The position numbers and the translations under genes are program-made. Under the pieces are notes generated by a model. The model saw nothing but the letters and a program-made list of their open reading frames with translations. It did not search any database and was not told where the DNA came from. Shown here one piece after another: positions 24,576 through 33,336 of a stretch of DNA of 64,000 nucleotides (positions are counted from its first letter, which is position 1; every line of letters starts with the position of its first letter). The DNA lies in NCBI GenBank assembly GCA_947483555.1, contig CANKMW010000034.1:18647-82646 (forward strand). The letters are read 5' to 3'. This stretch comes from Myxococcales bacterium (GTDB lineage Bacteria; Myxococcota_A; Polyangia; Haliangiales; Haliangiaceae).

Positions 24576-26299
24576 TCAGTCTGCACCTGGTGCGTGATCG
24601 TCTTCGACCGCCGCGGCGACGCTGTTCGGGTTCGCGGCGATGATCGGCGCCAGCGCGGCCGGGATTTCGGGCGCGGCCTTCGCCACGGGGGCGTGATTGG
24701 CCTCGGCCGCGGCCGCGGCGGGCGCACCATGTGCGGCTCTGGCCGCGTCACCGCCGTGCGCCGTGCCACCAGCCGGTGCGGCCTGCGGAGCCGCCGCGGG
24801 ATGGTGCGCTGTCACGGCCTGCGCTGCGCCGGGAGTCGGATGCCCTGCCTCGTTCAAGGGCCGCGAGCTGCGCACGTTGTAGACGTACCGGTCCTTGCTC
24901 GAGTCGGCGCAGATCTGCACCGTCGAGTACGTGCCGCCACCCGTGGTGTTGTCGGCCTGGTTCGCGAACCTGGCGCCTCGATATCCGTTGCGACCCCAGC
25001 GCGAGTCCACCCAGCCGGTGAACATCATGCTGTGGTTGTCCTGGCCTGGAGGCGTGCCGTGGTGCCAGTGGATCATCACCCAATCGCCGGGCGCCAGGCG
25101 CTCGACGATCGAGCGATCGACGGCGCGGTGCGAGCGAGAGCCGTTTGCGCCGGCCTCCGCTTCCAGCCGATTGCCGTCGCCGTAGCGGAACAAGCCGTCC
25201 GGGCTCGCCAGGTGCTCGCGGCGCCGCTGTGCGCGCGAGATGTAGGGCTCGTTGCGGGCGTAGGTGACGACGCGGCCAACCAGTCGCCACAGTCGTTGGC
25301 ACGGGTGGCGCGTGTCTCCACGACCTGGCCGTTGCGGCGGCGCGCCGGGCGGCCGCTGAGGTTGTTGTCGCGCATGTGGAGCTCGGCGGAGAACGTGAAG
25401 CGCAGCGACTCGTCCACCGTCGCGAAGAACGTCGCGAACGTTCCCACCGGCGGAAGACGGCGATCGCCCAGGAATCCCGCGACCGCGCGCTGCTCGTCGG
25501 GTGAAAACAGCGCGCTGATCGGCCGTCCGGCGGCGACACGCCGGAAGCTGCTGGCGCATTCGGCAAACATCGCCAGGAAGCCCTGGTCGGTGAACGTCGC
25601 CGCGTCTGCGGCGCCAGCGCGCGGCGGGGTCTGCGGGGCCTGCGGGGTCGGCGGGGTCTGCGGGGCCTGCGGGGTCGGCGGGGTCTGCGGGGTCTGCGGG
25701 CCATGCAGGGCGTGTGCCTGCGCGGGGATGGACTGACGCGCGACCGTGCGCGGCCTCATGGTCGGTAGCGCGGCGGCGCGCGAACTGCCGGTGACGATCG
25801 CGTCGGCGAACTGTTCGGCCTCGACCTCGGCGGCATCATCGGGCTGACTGATGTCGAGCGCGAACTGGGGCGCGGCCGCCGCCGCGCCTCGCTGCTGCAC
25901 CGTGTGCGCCAGCTCGTGCGCGATCAGACGATCGCCGTCGGGCGTGCCGGGCTGGTACTCGCCGGCCCCGAAGTGCACGTCCTGCCCGAAGGCGAACGCG
26001 CGTGCGCTCACGCCCTCGGCTGCCTCCGCCGACGTGTCGCCCGTGTGCAGACGCACCCCGCTGACGTCGGCGCCTGCCGCGGCGAAGCGCTCCTGTAGAT
26101 GCTCGGGGACGGCTGCACCGCCGTCGCCGCCGCCGAGCCAGCCGAGCGGGAGGTCGCTGCCGTCGGCTTCAACGGCGGCGAGCGAATCGGTGCTCGCCGC
26201 CGCTCCGGCGCGCCGGCCGGCGGGAGCAGATAACGCAGCGCGTTGGACGGCCCTGTCGGGACGCGAGACGTGGTTCACGACCTCCTGATGCGGAACCAC
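24576..26299 (-). pseudogene. DUF4157 (eCIS core) protein with C-terminal amidase-like domain, frameshifted
   Basis: Start GTG 26299. Residues about 55-140 carry the DUF4157 signature: VRLHTGDTSAEAAEGVSARAFAF, VHFGAGEY, and LIAHELAHTVQQRG with its HExxH motif. A Pro/Gln/Thr repeat linker follows (25620-25705). The next domain has NDCGDWL, then, one base out of frame at about 25283, VGRVVTYARNEPYISRA, GDWVMIHWHHGTP and DNHSMMFTGWV. Cys in NDCGD and His in NHSMM look like an NlpC/P60 or CHAP-type Cys-His pair. The Ala/Pro tail ends at 24576. DUF4157 is found in effectors of contractile injection systems. Here the single frameshift separates targeting and enzyme parts; sequencing error cannot be excluded. 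Confidence 0.65.
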
Positions 26300-26345
26300 G
26301 ACGCGAGATCTTCCCGCGTCCGAGCCGGTTATCGCGGGCCCCAGC

Positions 26346-26483
26346 TCAGGACGCGGCTACGGCCTCGGCGGCGCGGATGCCGGAGAGGAGCGCGCCGTGG
26401 ACCGTGCCGGGGAAGCGGCGGTGCGTGGCCTCGCCGGCGAAGAACAGGCGGCCCGCGACTGGTCTTGTCGCGCACTTCACCAA
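26346..26483 (-). pseudogene. 3' fragment of a flavin amine oxidase gene
   Basis: A minus-strand frame of about 45 codons reads RLFFAGEATHRRFPGTVHGA then LLSGIRAAEAVAAS and a stop. This is the FAD-binding C-terminal signature (GEATxxxxxGTVHGAxxSGxRAA) of monoamine/polyamine oxidases. The upstream 400 residues are missing; the frame runs into the opposite-strand lipoprotein gene. The fragment was presumably left when the neighbouring genes were rearranged. Confidence 0.7.
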
Positions 26484-26536
26484 CAGCGAACGGTCTCCCC
26501 CTTCACGATCGCCAGGTCCTGCCGATTCCGCGGTGC

Positions 26537-27883
26537 ATGGGGAACCGACGTGGTGCGTTGGGGGTCGGGTTCGTGCTCTGGGTGGCCGCGTGCGGCGGCG
26601 ATCCGCTTCCGCACGCCGGCGGGGTAGTGGCGACCCTGGTCGAGGCCTCGGGGCCGGACACCGAGCTGCGCTATCACATCGGTTACCGCGTGACCGACGC
26701 GGCTGGCGCCATGATCGGCACCTCGCAACTCTCCTTCGCCTTCCTGGCCGGCGCGACGGCGGTCGACGCCGGGCCGCTGACCGTCGATGCCGCGAACGAG
26801 CCGCTGACCGCACCGCACGTCGACGCGACGGTCACTGCGATCGACGCGGTGCTGGCCGTCGACATGGGCGACGTCCGCTACACGACCACGGTGCGCGTCG
26901 GCGCCCTCGGCGGCGGATCGCTGGTGGGCGCCAGCGATCTCACCATGGCCGGCGCGATGCAGCTCGGGTACTTCGGGACCGCCGCCGACGCCGAGCTCGT
27001 CGACCTCGTGCTCGACGTGACGCCCGACGGGGACGCGACCGAATGCGACGGCGAGCTCCCCTGCGGCGGCGAGCTCTTCGTCGACTTCATCCCCGGCGCC
27101 GCGCCCGACATGCAGTACGAAGACCGGCTCATGTCGGTGACCGCCATGGGCCTCGACTTCGACGGTTCCCCGTTCGGCCAGGTCTTCTTCGAGCTCGAGG
27201 AGACCGCCCCCTTCCGCAAGCTGGGCGCCACGCAACTGGGGAAGGTCCTCAGCGTCGCGCAGGGACAGCTCGGAAAGCTCTACGACAACGACACCGTCGC
27301 CACCGGCGCGGCGGCCAGCGCGCGGCGGACGATCACCAGCTGGTGGCTGGGGTTGTTTGCCAAGGACGTGGCCGGCAACTCGTACAAGGCGCTCAAGGCG
27401 GTGTACGGGGTCGGGACCGCCGAGGCCGCCGGCGCCGCCGCGCTCAAGAAGTTGCTCGAGACGCTCGAGAAGGGCGCCAAGGATGCCGCCAAGGATGCGC
27501 TCGAGCGCGAAGATCTCGAGACGCTCACGCGTGACTACGGCGATGGCAAGCTCGTCACCATCGCCTGCGACCGGACCCGGGGCAGCGGCAGCCTGCTGAT
27601 CAGCGGCCAGACCGTGGTGAAGGAAGCCAACGGCCAGTGCAAGTCGGCGGACTACGCCATCACCTGCCGCTTCACCGTCGACGCCGACTGCAACATCATC
27701 ACCAGCGGACCGTTCACCTGCGAGACGCCGGTCACCACCAACGTCCAGATCGTCGACTGCCCGAGCTGGGGCGTGGCCGCCACCGGTGGCGGCCTCAAAC
27801 CGTCGGCTCGCTCGTTCGCGGCGCCCGCGGGGGTGTGCCACCCGCCCGGGTGCACGATCACGGACGTGGTCGAGCTGCACTGA
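26537..27883 (+). CDS. Hypothetical lipoprotein
   Basis: 448 residues from ATG 26537. Signal peptide with WVAAC (Cys19). The mature protein has a beta-rich N-terminal half (to about 230), then an amphipathic helical stretch rich in Ala/Lys (GTAEAAGAAALKKLLETLEK and following, about 290-330) and a Cys-rich C-terminus with about nine cysteines ending VCHPPGCTITDVVELH. I recognise no family. It was preceded by the amine-oxidase fragment on the other strand. Probably cell-surface exposed. No clear promoter or Shine-Dalgarno sequence near this start, so the start is the least certain part. Confidence 0.65.
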   Translation: MGNRRGALGVGFVLWVAACGGDPLPHAGGVVATLVEASGPDTELRYHIGYRVTDAAGAMIGTSQLSFAFLAGATAVDAGPLTVDAANEPLTAPHVDATVTAIDAVLAVDMGDVRYTTTVRVGALGGGSLVGASDLTMAGAMQLGYFGTAADAELVDLVLDVTPDGDATECDGELPCGGELFVDFIPGAAPDMQYEDRLMSVTAMGLDFDGSPFGQVFFELEETAPFRKLGATQLGKVLSVAQGQLGKLYDNDTVATGAAASARRTITSWWLGLFAKDVAGNSYKALKAVYGVGTAEAAGAAALKKLLETLEKGAKDAAKDALEREDLETLTRDYGDGKLVTIACDRTRGSGSLLISGQTVVKEANGQCKSADYAITCRFTVDADCNIITSGPFTCETPVTTNVQIVDCPSWGVAATGGGLKPSARSFAAPAGVCHPPGCTITDVVELH

Positions 27884-27915
27884 TGGCTCCAGAACACAAG
27901 CGCCACGGTTTCCAG

Positions 27916-27921
27916 TACGAT
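27916..27921 (+). promoter_or_regulatory. -10 element, leaderless
   Basis: TACGAT ends 6 nt before ATG 27928. It argues against the ATG at 27922, which directly abuts the hexamer. Confidence 0.5.
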
Positions 27922-27927
27922 ATGAAC

Positions 27928-29481
27928 ATGGGGATCATGGGGAACACTCGTCTAGCCTGGGTAGTGTTCGTCGTCCTGTGCGCCGCGTGCGGCAGCGTGC
28001 GCTCGCCCTTCATCGATGGCGGCGACGTCGATGCGGCGACCACCGATGCGGGCACCGGCGTGGACGGCGCCGTCGCCTGCGCCGAGCGGGCCTGCAGCGC
28101 CGTCGTCGACAGTTGCTGTCCAAGCGCCTGCAACGCCGCCAACGACATCGACTGTGCGGCCACGTGCGGCAACTCGGTGCTGGAACCAGGCGAACGCTGT
28201 GATCCGCTGAGCACGTGCCCCTCGTCGTGCCCCGCCGTCGGCTGTAGCCAGTTCGCGCTCGACCAGCCCGGCACCTGCTTCGCTCGCTGCATCGCGTCCG
28301 GGACCCAGACCGCGTGTGTCAACAGCGACGGCTGCTGTCCGGGCGGCTGCAACGCCAACACCGACAGCGACTGCTCGCCGGCATGCGGCAACGGCACCGT
28401 CGAGAACGGCGAGACCTGTGACCCGCTGGGGTCGTGCCCGTCGAGTTGCCCGCAAACCGGCTGTCAACTGCGAACGCTGCAGAGCCCGAACACGTGCCAG
28501 GCCGTGTGCGTGCCGGCCGGGACGCAGACCGCGTGCACGTCGGGCGATGGCTGCTGCCCGTCGGGCTGCACGATCGCCAACGACAACGACTGCATGTCCG
28601 GGTGCGGCAACGGGATCCTCGAAGCCGGAGAAACCTGCGATCCGATCAACACCTGCCCGACGTCCTGCCGCCCGGACGGATGCCAGCTCTTCGCGCTCTC
28701 GAACCCTGGCACCTGTCAGGCCCAGTGCACCGACGGTGGAACCCAGATGTCCTGCATCAACGCGGATGGCTGCTGTCCCTCGGGGTGCACCTCGGCGAAC
28801 GATAGCGACTGCGCACCCGTGTGCGGCAACGGGATCGTCGAAGCCGGAGAGACCTGCGACCCGTTGGCCCCGCCTGGGCAGAACTGCGTCTGCGGCACCG
28901 AGGCATTCCCTTGCTACACCCAGACCGGAACGCCCGGTCAGTGCGACGTGCGCTGTCACCAGCCGGTGACCGCGTGCGGGATCAACGGCGACAGTTGCTG
29001 CGCGTTCGACTCGATCGGCGGATGCTCGAATCAGACCGACGCGGAGTGTGCCGGCCCTCGCTGGGACCACGTGGCGTGGCCCAACGACGTCACCTACACC
29101 GCGCAGTGCGAGACCGTCCGGATCTACGGGATCGACCCCAACGGCTCGTACGTGTTCACCACCTGCTCGCCGTCCGGCGGCCTGGGCACCGGCGACCCCA
29201 AGGTCGAGACGGTCATCGATAGCAACGGCGACACCTACGGGATCAGCAACGACGATTGCGCGGACTCGACCGCGCTACCGCACCTCGCCGGCTGGTCGTG
29301 CACGACGTCCGCCGGGGCCCTCCGCCATTTCTGCGTCTCGCCGAGCCCCGGCGGCTTCCGTCCGCGCAGCGCAAACGTGTTCTTCTTCGACGTGAAGATC
29401 TGTCCCTACAGCGCAGGTAGCGAGGGCACGTCTCCGTTCTTCATCTGGTTCAACGCCAACACCACCCCGAACCCGGGTTGA
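27928..29481 (+). CDS. Cys-rich repeat lipoprotein (Myxococcus Cys-rich repeat type)
   Basis: 517 residues. Signal peptide with LCAAC (Cys22). Residues about 85-330 contain four copies of a roughly 70-residue disulfide-rich unit with the core CGNGxxExGExCDP, then CPxSC and DGCCPxGC. The C-terminal 180 residues form a separate beta domain beginning at PRWDHVAWPNDVTYTAQCETVRIYG (in pieces), with its own cysteines, possibly ligand-binding. The units fit the Cys-rich repeats described from Myxococcus. Likely an outer-surface protein. The start at 27928 was chosen from the -10 spacing and the signal peptide. Confidence 0.75.
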   Translation: MGIMGNTRLAWVVFVVLCAACGSVRSPFIDGGDVDAATTDAGTGVDGAVACAERACSAVVDSCCPSACNAANDIDCAATCGNSVLEPGERCDPLSTCPSSCPAVGCSQFALDQPGTCFARCIASGTQTACVNSDGCCPGGCNANTDSDCSPACGNGTVENGETCDPLGSCPSSCPQTGCQLRTLQSPNTCQAVCVPAGTQTACTSGDGCCPSGCTIANDNDCMSGCGNGILEAGETCDPINTCPTSCRPDGCQLFALSNPGTCQAQCTDGGTQMSCINADGCCPSGCTSANDSDCAPVCGNGIVEAGETCDPLAPPGQNCVCGTEAFPCYTQTGTPGQCDVRCHQPVTACGINGDSCCAFDSIGGCSNQTDAECAGPRWDHVAWPNDVTYTAQCETVRIYGIDPNGSYVFTTCSPSGGLGTGDPKVETVIDSNGDTYGISNDDCADSTALPHLAGWSCTTSAGALRHFCVSPSPGGFRPRSANVFFFDVKICPYSAGSEGTSPFFIWFNANTTPNPG

Positions 29482-29586
29482 CCAGAACGAACTCCTTCAT
29501 CTTCTCGTAGGCCATGGGGACGAGGTACTGGAGCCCCTCGCTCAGGATCTGGACGCCGTCGATCTCCGTCCCCGTCGGGTTCGGTC
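29482..29586 (-). other. Possible coding remnant
   Basis: The minus strand reads NPTGTEIDGVQILSEGLQYL then VPMAYEKMKEFVLV without a start and runs into the end of the Cys-rich gene. Residue composition is protein-like. No family recognised. The rest of the gap to 29684 shows nothing. Confidence 0.3.
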
Positions 29587-29684
29587 GACGCTACTCGCTA
29601 CAAGCTCCTGGCTACAGCCCCGCGCGCCGCCCCGATCTCAAGCTGCCATCAGGTGCTGCCATGGCGGCGGCGGCCGAGCCCGCA

Positions 29685-30575
29685 TCATGCCGCCAGCCGC
29701 GCCCGCACGCCGTCGGCGATCGCGTCGACGACGCAGATGCGGTTGGACGGATGTTCGATCGTGTTGCAGGTCACGACCCGCGCCGCGCCGGCGGCCAGCA
29801 GCTCGTCGTGGGCCCGATCGGCGAACACGGCGTGCACCGCGACGCAGATCGGTTCCAGCGCGCCGCGGCCGCGCAGGTGGTGCAGCGTCTCGGTCATGGT
29901 GCGGCCGGTCGAGATGATGTCGTCGACCAGGACCGGCGTGTGGCCATCGTAGCGGGTCAGATCAGGCGCGGTGACGCTGACGTCGCGATCGCCGCGCCGC
30001 GTCTTCTCGAGCACCAGGTACGGCGCGTCGACCAGGCCGGCCACCGCAGCCACCCACTGCTCGCTCTCGGCGTCGGGGCCGATGAGCAGCGGCCTGGTCA
30101 CGTGCGCGCGCACCCAGCCCGCGATCGCCGGCGCCGCGTGCACGACCTCGGTCGGGATCTTGTAGATCGCGTCGAGCGACGGCCAGCGGTGCAGATGCGG
30201 ATCGACCGTCACCAGCCAGTCGACGGCGCCCGACACCAGGCCGGCGAAGTAGGTCGACGTGATGCCCTCGCCCGGATGGAAGCGGCTGTCCTGGCGCATG
30301 AACGACAGATAGGGCGACACCAGCCCGACCCGACGCGCGCCCAGGTCCTTGGCGGTGGCGGCCAGGAACAGCAGCGGGAGGATCTTGTCGGCCGGGCGGT
30401 CGAGCCCGCACACCAGCACCACGTCGCGCCCGGCCACCGGCGAGTCGATGCGGACGTAGATCTCGCCGTCGGGGAAGTGGCGGACGAAGGCCGTGCCGGC
30501 TTCAGCGTCGAGGCTGGTCCGCAACTTCTCCGCCGCCGCCTCGCTGCCGGGGACCGAGAGCACGACGCTGGGCAC
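29685..30575 (-). CDS. Ribose-phosphate diphosphokinase-like enzyme (PRPP synthetase family)
   Basis: 296 residues, start GTG 30575. It contains HFPDGEIYVRI (substrate loop), DRPADKILPLLFLA, the SFMRQDSRFHPGEGITS flexible ATP loop and PRPP motif PVLVDDIISTGRTM (about 214-227). These fit the divergent PRPP synthetases (shorter than the 315 residues of E. coli Prs). It would make PRPP from ribose 5-phosphate and ATP. It stands alone. TAGAGT ends 6 nt before the GTG, which fixes the start. Whether this is the main or an accessory enzyme is unknown. Confidence 0.85.
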   Translation of the reverse strand: MPSVVLSVPGSEAAAEKLRTSLDAEAGTAFVRHFPDGEIYVRIDSPVAGRDVVLVCGLDRPADKILPLLFLAATAKDLGARRVGLVSPYLSFMRQDSRFHPGEGITSTYFAGLVSGAVDWLVTVDPHLHRWPSLDAIYKIPTEVVHAAPAIAGWVRAHVTRPLLIGPDAESEQWVAAVAGLVDAPYLVLEKTRRGDRDVSVTAPDLTRYDGHTPVLVDDIISTGRTMTETLHHLRGRGALEPICVAVHAVFADRAHDELLAAGAARVVTCNTIEHPSNRICVVDAIADGVRARLAA

Positions 30576-30581
30576 CCGATC

Positions 30582-30587
30582 ACTCTA
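30582..30587 (-). promoter_or_regulatory. -10 element of the PRPP synthetase gene, leaderless
   Basis: TAGAGT on the minus strand ends 6 nt before GTG 30575. Shows that leaderless starts here can be GTG. Confidence 0.55.
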
Positions 30588-30673
30588 CGCCGCTTCCGCC
30601 GGCCGCGCCGCTGCGGTCGACGAATCCAAATTCACGGCTTCCCTGAGCGCGGTTCCTGATCGATGAAGCCGGG

Positions 30674-31219
30674 ATGCGCTCACCGATCTCGATCCTGCCG
30701 CCCGCGCTCGCCGCCGTACTGCTCACCGCCGCCTGCGACGTCGAGCTGGCGACCACGACCGCCGAGCTGACCGGCGATCCGGTGGTCGATTGCCCGATCG
30801 TCGACGCCAGCGCCATCGCCGGACACGAGGCGACCTTCTACCGCTGCGCCGAGGACACCCTCGCATGCGGCCGCGATGGCTACCTGATCGGCTACGGCGC
30901 CCGCTACGCCGAGCGCTTCTATCGCTCGACCCGCCCCTGGATGTCGGCGGCTGGCAAGCGCTGGATCGATGCCACGCTGGTCTGTCTGCAGGACACCTTG
31001 CGCGACCGGATCGATGCCGACAGCTCGTGCGCCGACGTCCGCACGCTGGCGTTCGACTCCCACCCCACCTGCTACGTCGACGGCGGCTTCTGCCGCTTGC
31101 CGTGGTCGGACTGGCTGGCGGTGCTCGCCACCGTCGACGGCCGCGAGTGGCTGTCGCAGGACGCGCGCCGCCAGCTGACCGCCACCGCGCGGGCCTGCCT
31201 GCTCGGCGTCGCCCCCTGA
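30674..31219 (+). CDS. Small Cys-containing lipoprotein
   Basis: 181 residues. Lipobox LLTAAC (Cys21). The mature part has eight cysteines in CPIVD, YRCAEDTLACGRDGY, VCLQDT, SSCADVR, TCYVDGGFCRLPWSDW and RACLLG. The regular spacing suggests a disulfide-bonded all-helical domain. I recognise no family. Divergent from the PRPP synthetase gene and convergent with the hydrolase gene. Confidence 0.65.
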   Translation: MRSPISILPPALAAVLLTAACDVELATTTAELTGDPVVDCPIVDASAIAGHEATFYRCAEDTLACGRDGYLIGYGARYAERFYRSTRPWMSAAGKRWIDATLVCLQDTLRDRIDADSSCADVRTLAFDSHPTCYVDGGFCRLPWSDWLAVLATVDGREWLSQDARRQLTATARACLLGVAP

Positions 31220-31233
31220 GCGGCCCCTGAGGC

Positions 31234-32130
31234 TCAGCGGTGCTTGAGCGGCGTGAGGCGAAGCAGCACCGGGATGACCTTGCCGCTGGTGATGATCTGC
31301 ATGTGGCCGTACTGCGACTTGATGTAGAGCAGCTTGGCCGACTTCTCGCGCTTCTTGAGCTCGGCCGTCGACGCCGGCATCCGGTCACGCACCACCGCGA
31401 ACGGGTACTTGCGAGCGAACGCCGACGAGCTGGCGGCGGTGTCCGAGCCGACCACGATCAGCTTGTGATGTTTGGCGCGCTTGCCGGTGCCGATGAACTC
31501 GTCGAACGCCTGGTTACCGCCGTAGAGCGCGTCGAGCAGGATGACCTGCGTCACCAGCCGGTGATCGACCCACTGCATGACGGTGCGGAACGCACCCGAG
31601 TGGCCGACCACGACGATCGGTCCATCGGGCATGCGGATGTTGGCGCGCGACATCGCCTTGCGCAGATCGGTGAGCGCCGGCCACTTCACCGACTCGTCGT
31701 TGCCCGAGGGCGCGTCGGGGACGATGAAGAGCGCGTTCTGCCCGCTGGCCTTGAACTGTCGCGCCAGGTCGTGGCTCTTCCATGCCCCGTCGGAGTTGGT
31801 GTGGTAGCCGTGGACGTAAACCACGGTGCCGGCGGTGGCGCGGTCGTATCCGGGCGGGACCCAGACGTGGATCGCGCCGGCCTCGGTCTCGACCCGCCAG
31901 TGCAGGCCGCCGGCGACCTTGTCCTCGGCCTTGTCGAGGCGGCCGGTCTTCTTGACCGGCTTTCTGACCGCCCGCTTTTTCGCCGGCACGGCGTCCTTCG
32001 ACTCGTCGCCACGCTCCTCGCTCAGGACCGGCGGGGGCACCGGCGCCGGCTCGGTCTCGGCGCGCGCCGCCGCCAGCGCCAGCGGCGCCAGGGCGGCGAC
32101 CAGCGCGACGATGCGTAAGCTCCTCGTCAC
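31234..32130 (-). CDS. Alpha/beta-hydrolase-like secreted protein
   Basis: 298 residues from GTG 32130, overlapping the upstream stop (GTGA). Signal peptide (about 1-23), then a basic linker (KKRAVRKPVKK) partly encoded by a dispersed repeat copy, then an esterase-like fold: HVWVPPGYDRATAGTVVYVHGYH (strand plus oxyanion HG), and GPIVVVGHSGAFRTVMQW as nucleophile elbow. The elbow reads GHSGA, so the last Gly of GxSxG is Ala. YGHMQI near the end may hold the catalytic His. The substrate is unknown. Co-transcribed with the next gene upstream, also exported. Confidence 0.7.
   Translation of the reverse strand: MTRSLRIVALVAALAPLALAAARAETEPAPVPPPVLSEERGDESKDAVPAKKRAVRKPVKKTGRLDKAEDKVAGGLHWRVETEAGAIHVWVPPGYDRATAGTVVYVHGYHTNSDGAWKSHDLARQFKASGQNALFIVPDAPSGNDESVKWPALTDLRKAMSRANIRMPDGPIVVVGHSGAFRTVMQWVDHRLVTQVILLDALYGGNQAFDEFIGTGKRAKHHKLIVVGSDTAASSSAFARKYPFAVVRDRMPASTAELKKREKSAKLLYIKSQYGHMQIITSGKVIPVLLRLTPLKHR
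31995..32031. repeat. Dispersed repeat copy inside the hydrolase gene
   Basis: CCTTCGACTCG (31995-32005) and CTCGCTCAGGACCGG (32017-32031) flank a diverged centre. It lies in frame between signal peptide and enzyme domain. It is the least conserved of the copies. Confidence 0.55.
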
Positions 32131-33293
32131 GGCGTGGCCTTCGGGGCGGTGATCATCAGGTGCACGTTGCCCTCCGCGTCGGGATATCCGTACCTGAAGC
32201 GGAGCTTGCGGCGCGGCTGGCCCAGCCACAACTTTCTGAACGCCTCGTTCTCGGTCGCGCTGGCGCCGAGATAGCTGCCCTTGAACGCGCCGTACGTGGT
32301 CTGCGCGAACCCGGCGCGGCGGGCGTGGCGCGGCGGGATCCCGGTCGAATCGGAGATCATCCACGTGGCGTGGGTCAGCAGGTAGTCGCGGATCGCCGAG
32401 AAGTTCCCCAGCCACAACAGATAGCTGGCCGCCTTGGTCATCGCCGCGACCTGGCCCTTGGCCTCGAGGTGCTTGGCCAGCGCCGAGCCCACGAACCCAT
32501 CGTCGGCGAGGTTGGCGGCGATGTGACGGTGCACGATCAGCGGCGCCGTGGGGTCACCGGCGCGGCGGAACGTCAACTCCGAGTTGGTGAACGCCACCGA
32601 GTAGTCGGTGTCGACCCACGACGCCTTCTTGCGTCGAGCTCGGGTGGCGGCGAGATCCGCGATCTCCTGGCTACCGAGGTGGTGCAGGGTGCCGTCGGGC
32701 TGGATCGTGAAGTAGCGCAGCCCGACCGGCTCGTAGCCGAGCCCGGCCAGCGCCGTGATGAAGAAGGCGAGCTGCCCCGGCACGGCGCCGCGCTCCAGCT
32801 TTTTCATGTTCTCGCTCGCCGAGTCGTGGTTGGCGAGCAACTGCCGCGCCGCCGAGCGGTAAGCGGCGAGCGCATGCTTGAGCTGGCGTGGTGTGGCGGC
32901 GACCAGCCGGGTCGGATCACCGGCGTGCTCGAGCGAGATGGTGGTGATCTCGGTGGCGTCGGGATACGTGATCAACGCCGACAGCAGGTCACCGCCGCCG
33001 AACGGGTACACCACCGTCGCCGGCAGCCCGGCAGGGCGCACGGTCGCGAACAGCTCGCGCGCCGGCACCACGTAGCTGGTGTCGAGCTTCGCGTACCAGG
33101 GCGTGACCTGCTTGCAGTGCGCCTCGATGGTCGGCGCGTCGAGGCCGGCCGGCAACGCGGCGCCGCCACCGCAGGCCACGGCGCGGTAGATCAGCCGGGC
33201 CTCGGCGGCGAAGTCGTGCGGTGCCTCGGCGGCGGCCGGCGCAGCTCCGCCGGTGACGGCAACGGCGATAGTGGCGAAGGCCAGGGCACGCAT
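32127..33293 (-). CDS. Exported hypothetical protein
   Basis: 388 residues from ATG 33293. A signal peptide (MRALAFATIAVAVTGG to AAAEA, cleavage about 23) precedes a mature region with two cysteines (ACGGG, HCKQ). The mid region PATVVYPFGGGDLLSALITYPDATEITTISLEHAGDP suggests a nucleotide or sugar-binding fold but I cannot assign it. The C-terminal half contains GFAQTTYGAFKGSYLGAS and RFRYGYPDAEGNVHLMITAPK. It overlaps the hydrolase gene (GTGA) and lies 43 bp after the thioesterase-like gene. A family of large exported proteins of similar layout occurs in myxobacteria, but I cannot name it with certainty. Confidence 0.65.
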   Translation of the reverse strand: MRALAFATIAVAVTGGAAPAAAEAPHDFAAEARLIYRAVACGGGAALPAGLDAPTIEAHCKQVTPWYAKLDTSYVVPARELFATVRPAGLPATVVYPFGGGDLLSALITYPDATEITTISLEHAGDPTRLVAATPRQLKHALAAYRSAARQLLANHDSASENMKKLERGAVPGQLAFFITALAGLGYEPVGLRYFTIQPDGTLHHLGSQEIADLAATRARRKKASWVDTDYSVAFTNSELTFRRAGDPTAPLIVHRHIAANLADDGFVGSALAKHLEAKGQVAAMTKAASYLLWLGNFSAIRDYLLTHATWMISDSTGIPPRHARRAGFAQTTYGAFKGSYLGASATENEAFRKLWLGQPRRKLRFRYGYPDAEGNVHLMITAPKATP

Positions 33294-33336
33294 GAGGGTT
33301 CGACGCAGGGACCGCCTCCGGTATTGCAGGTGCACG

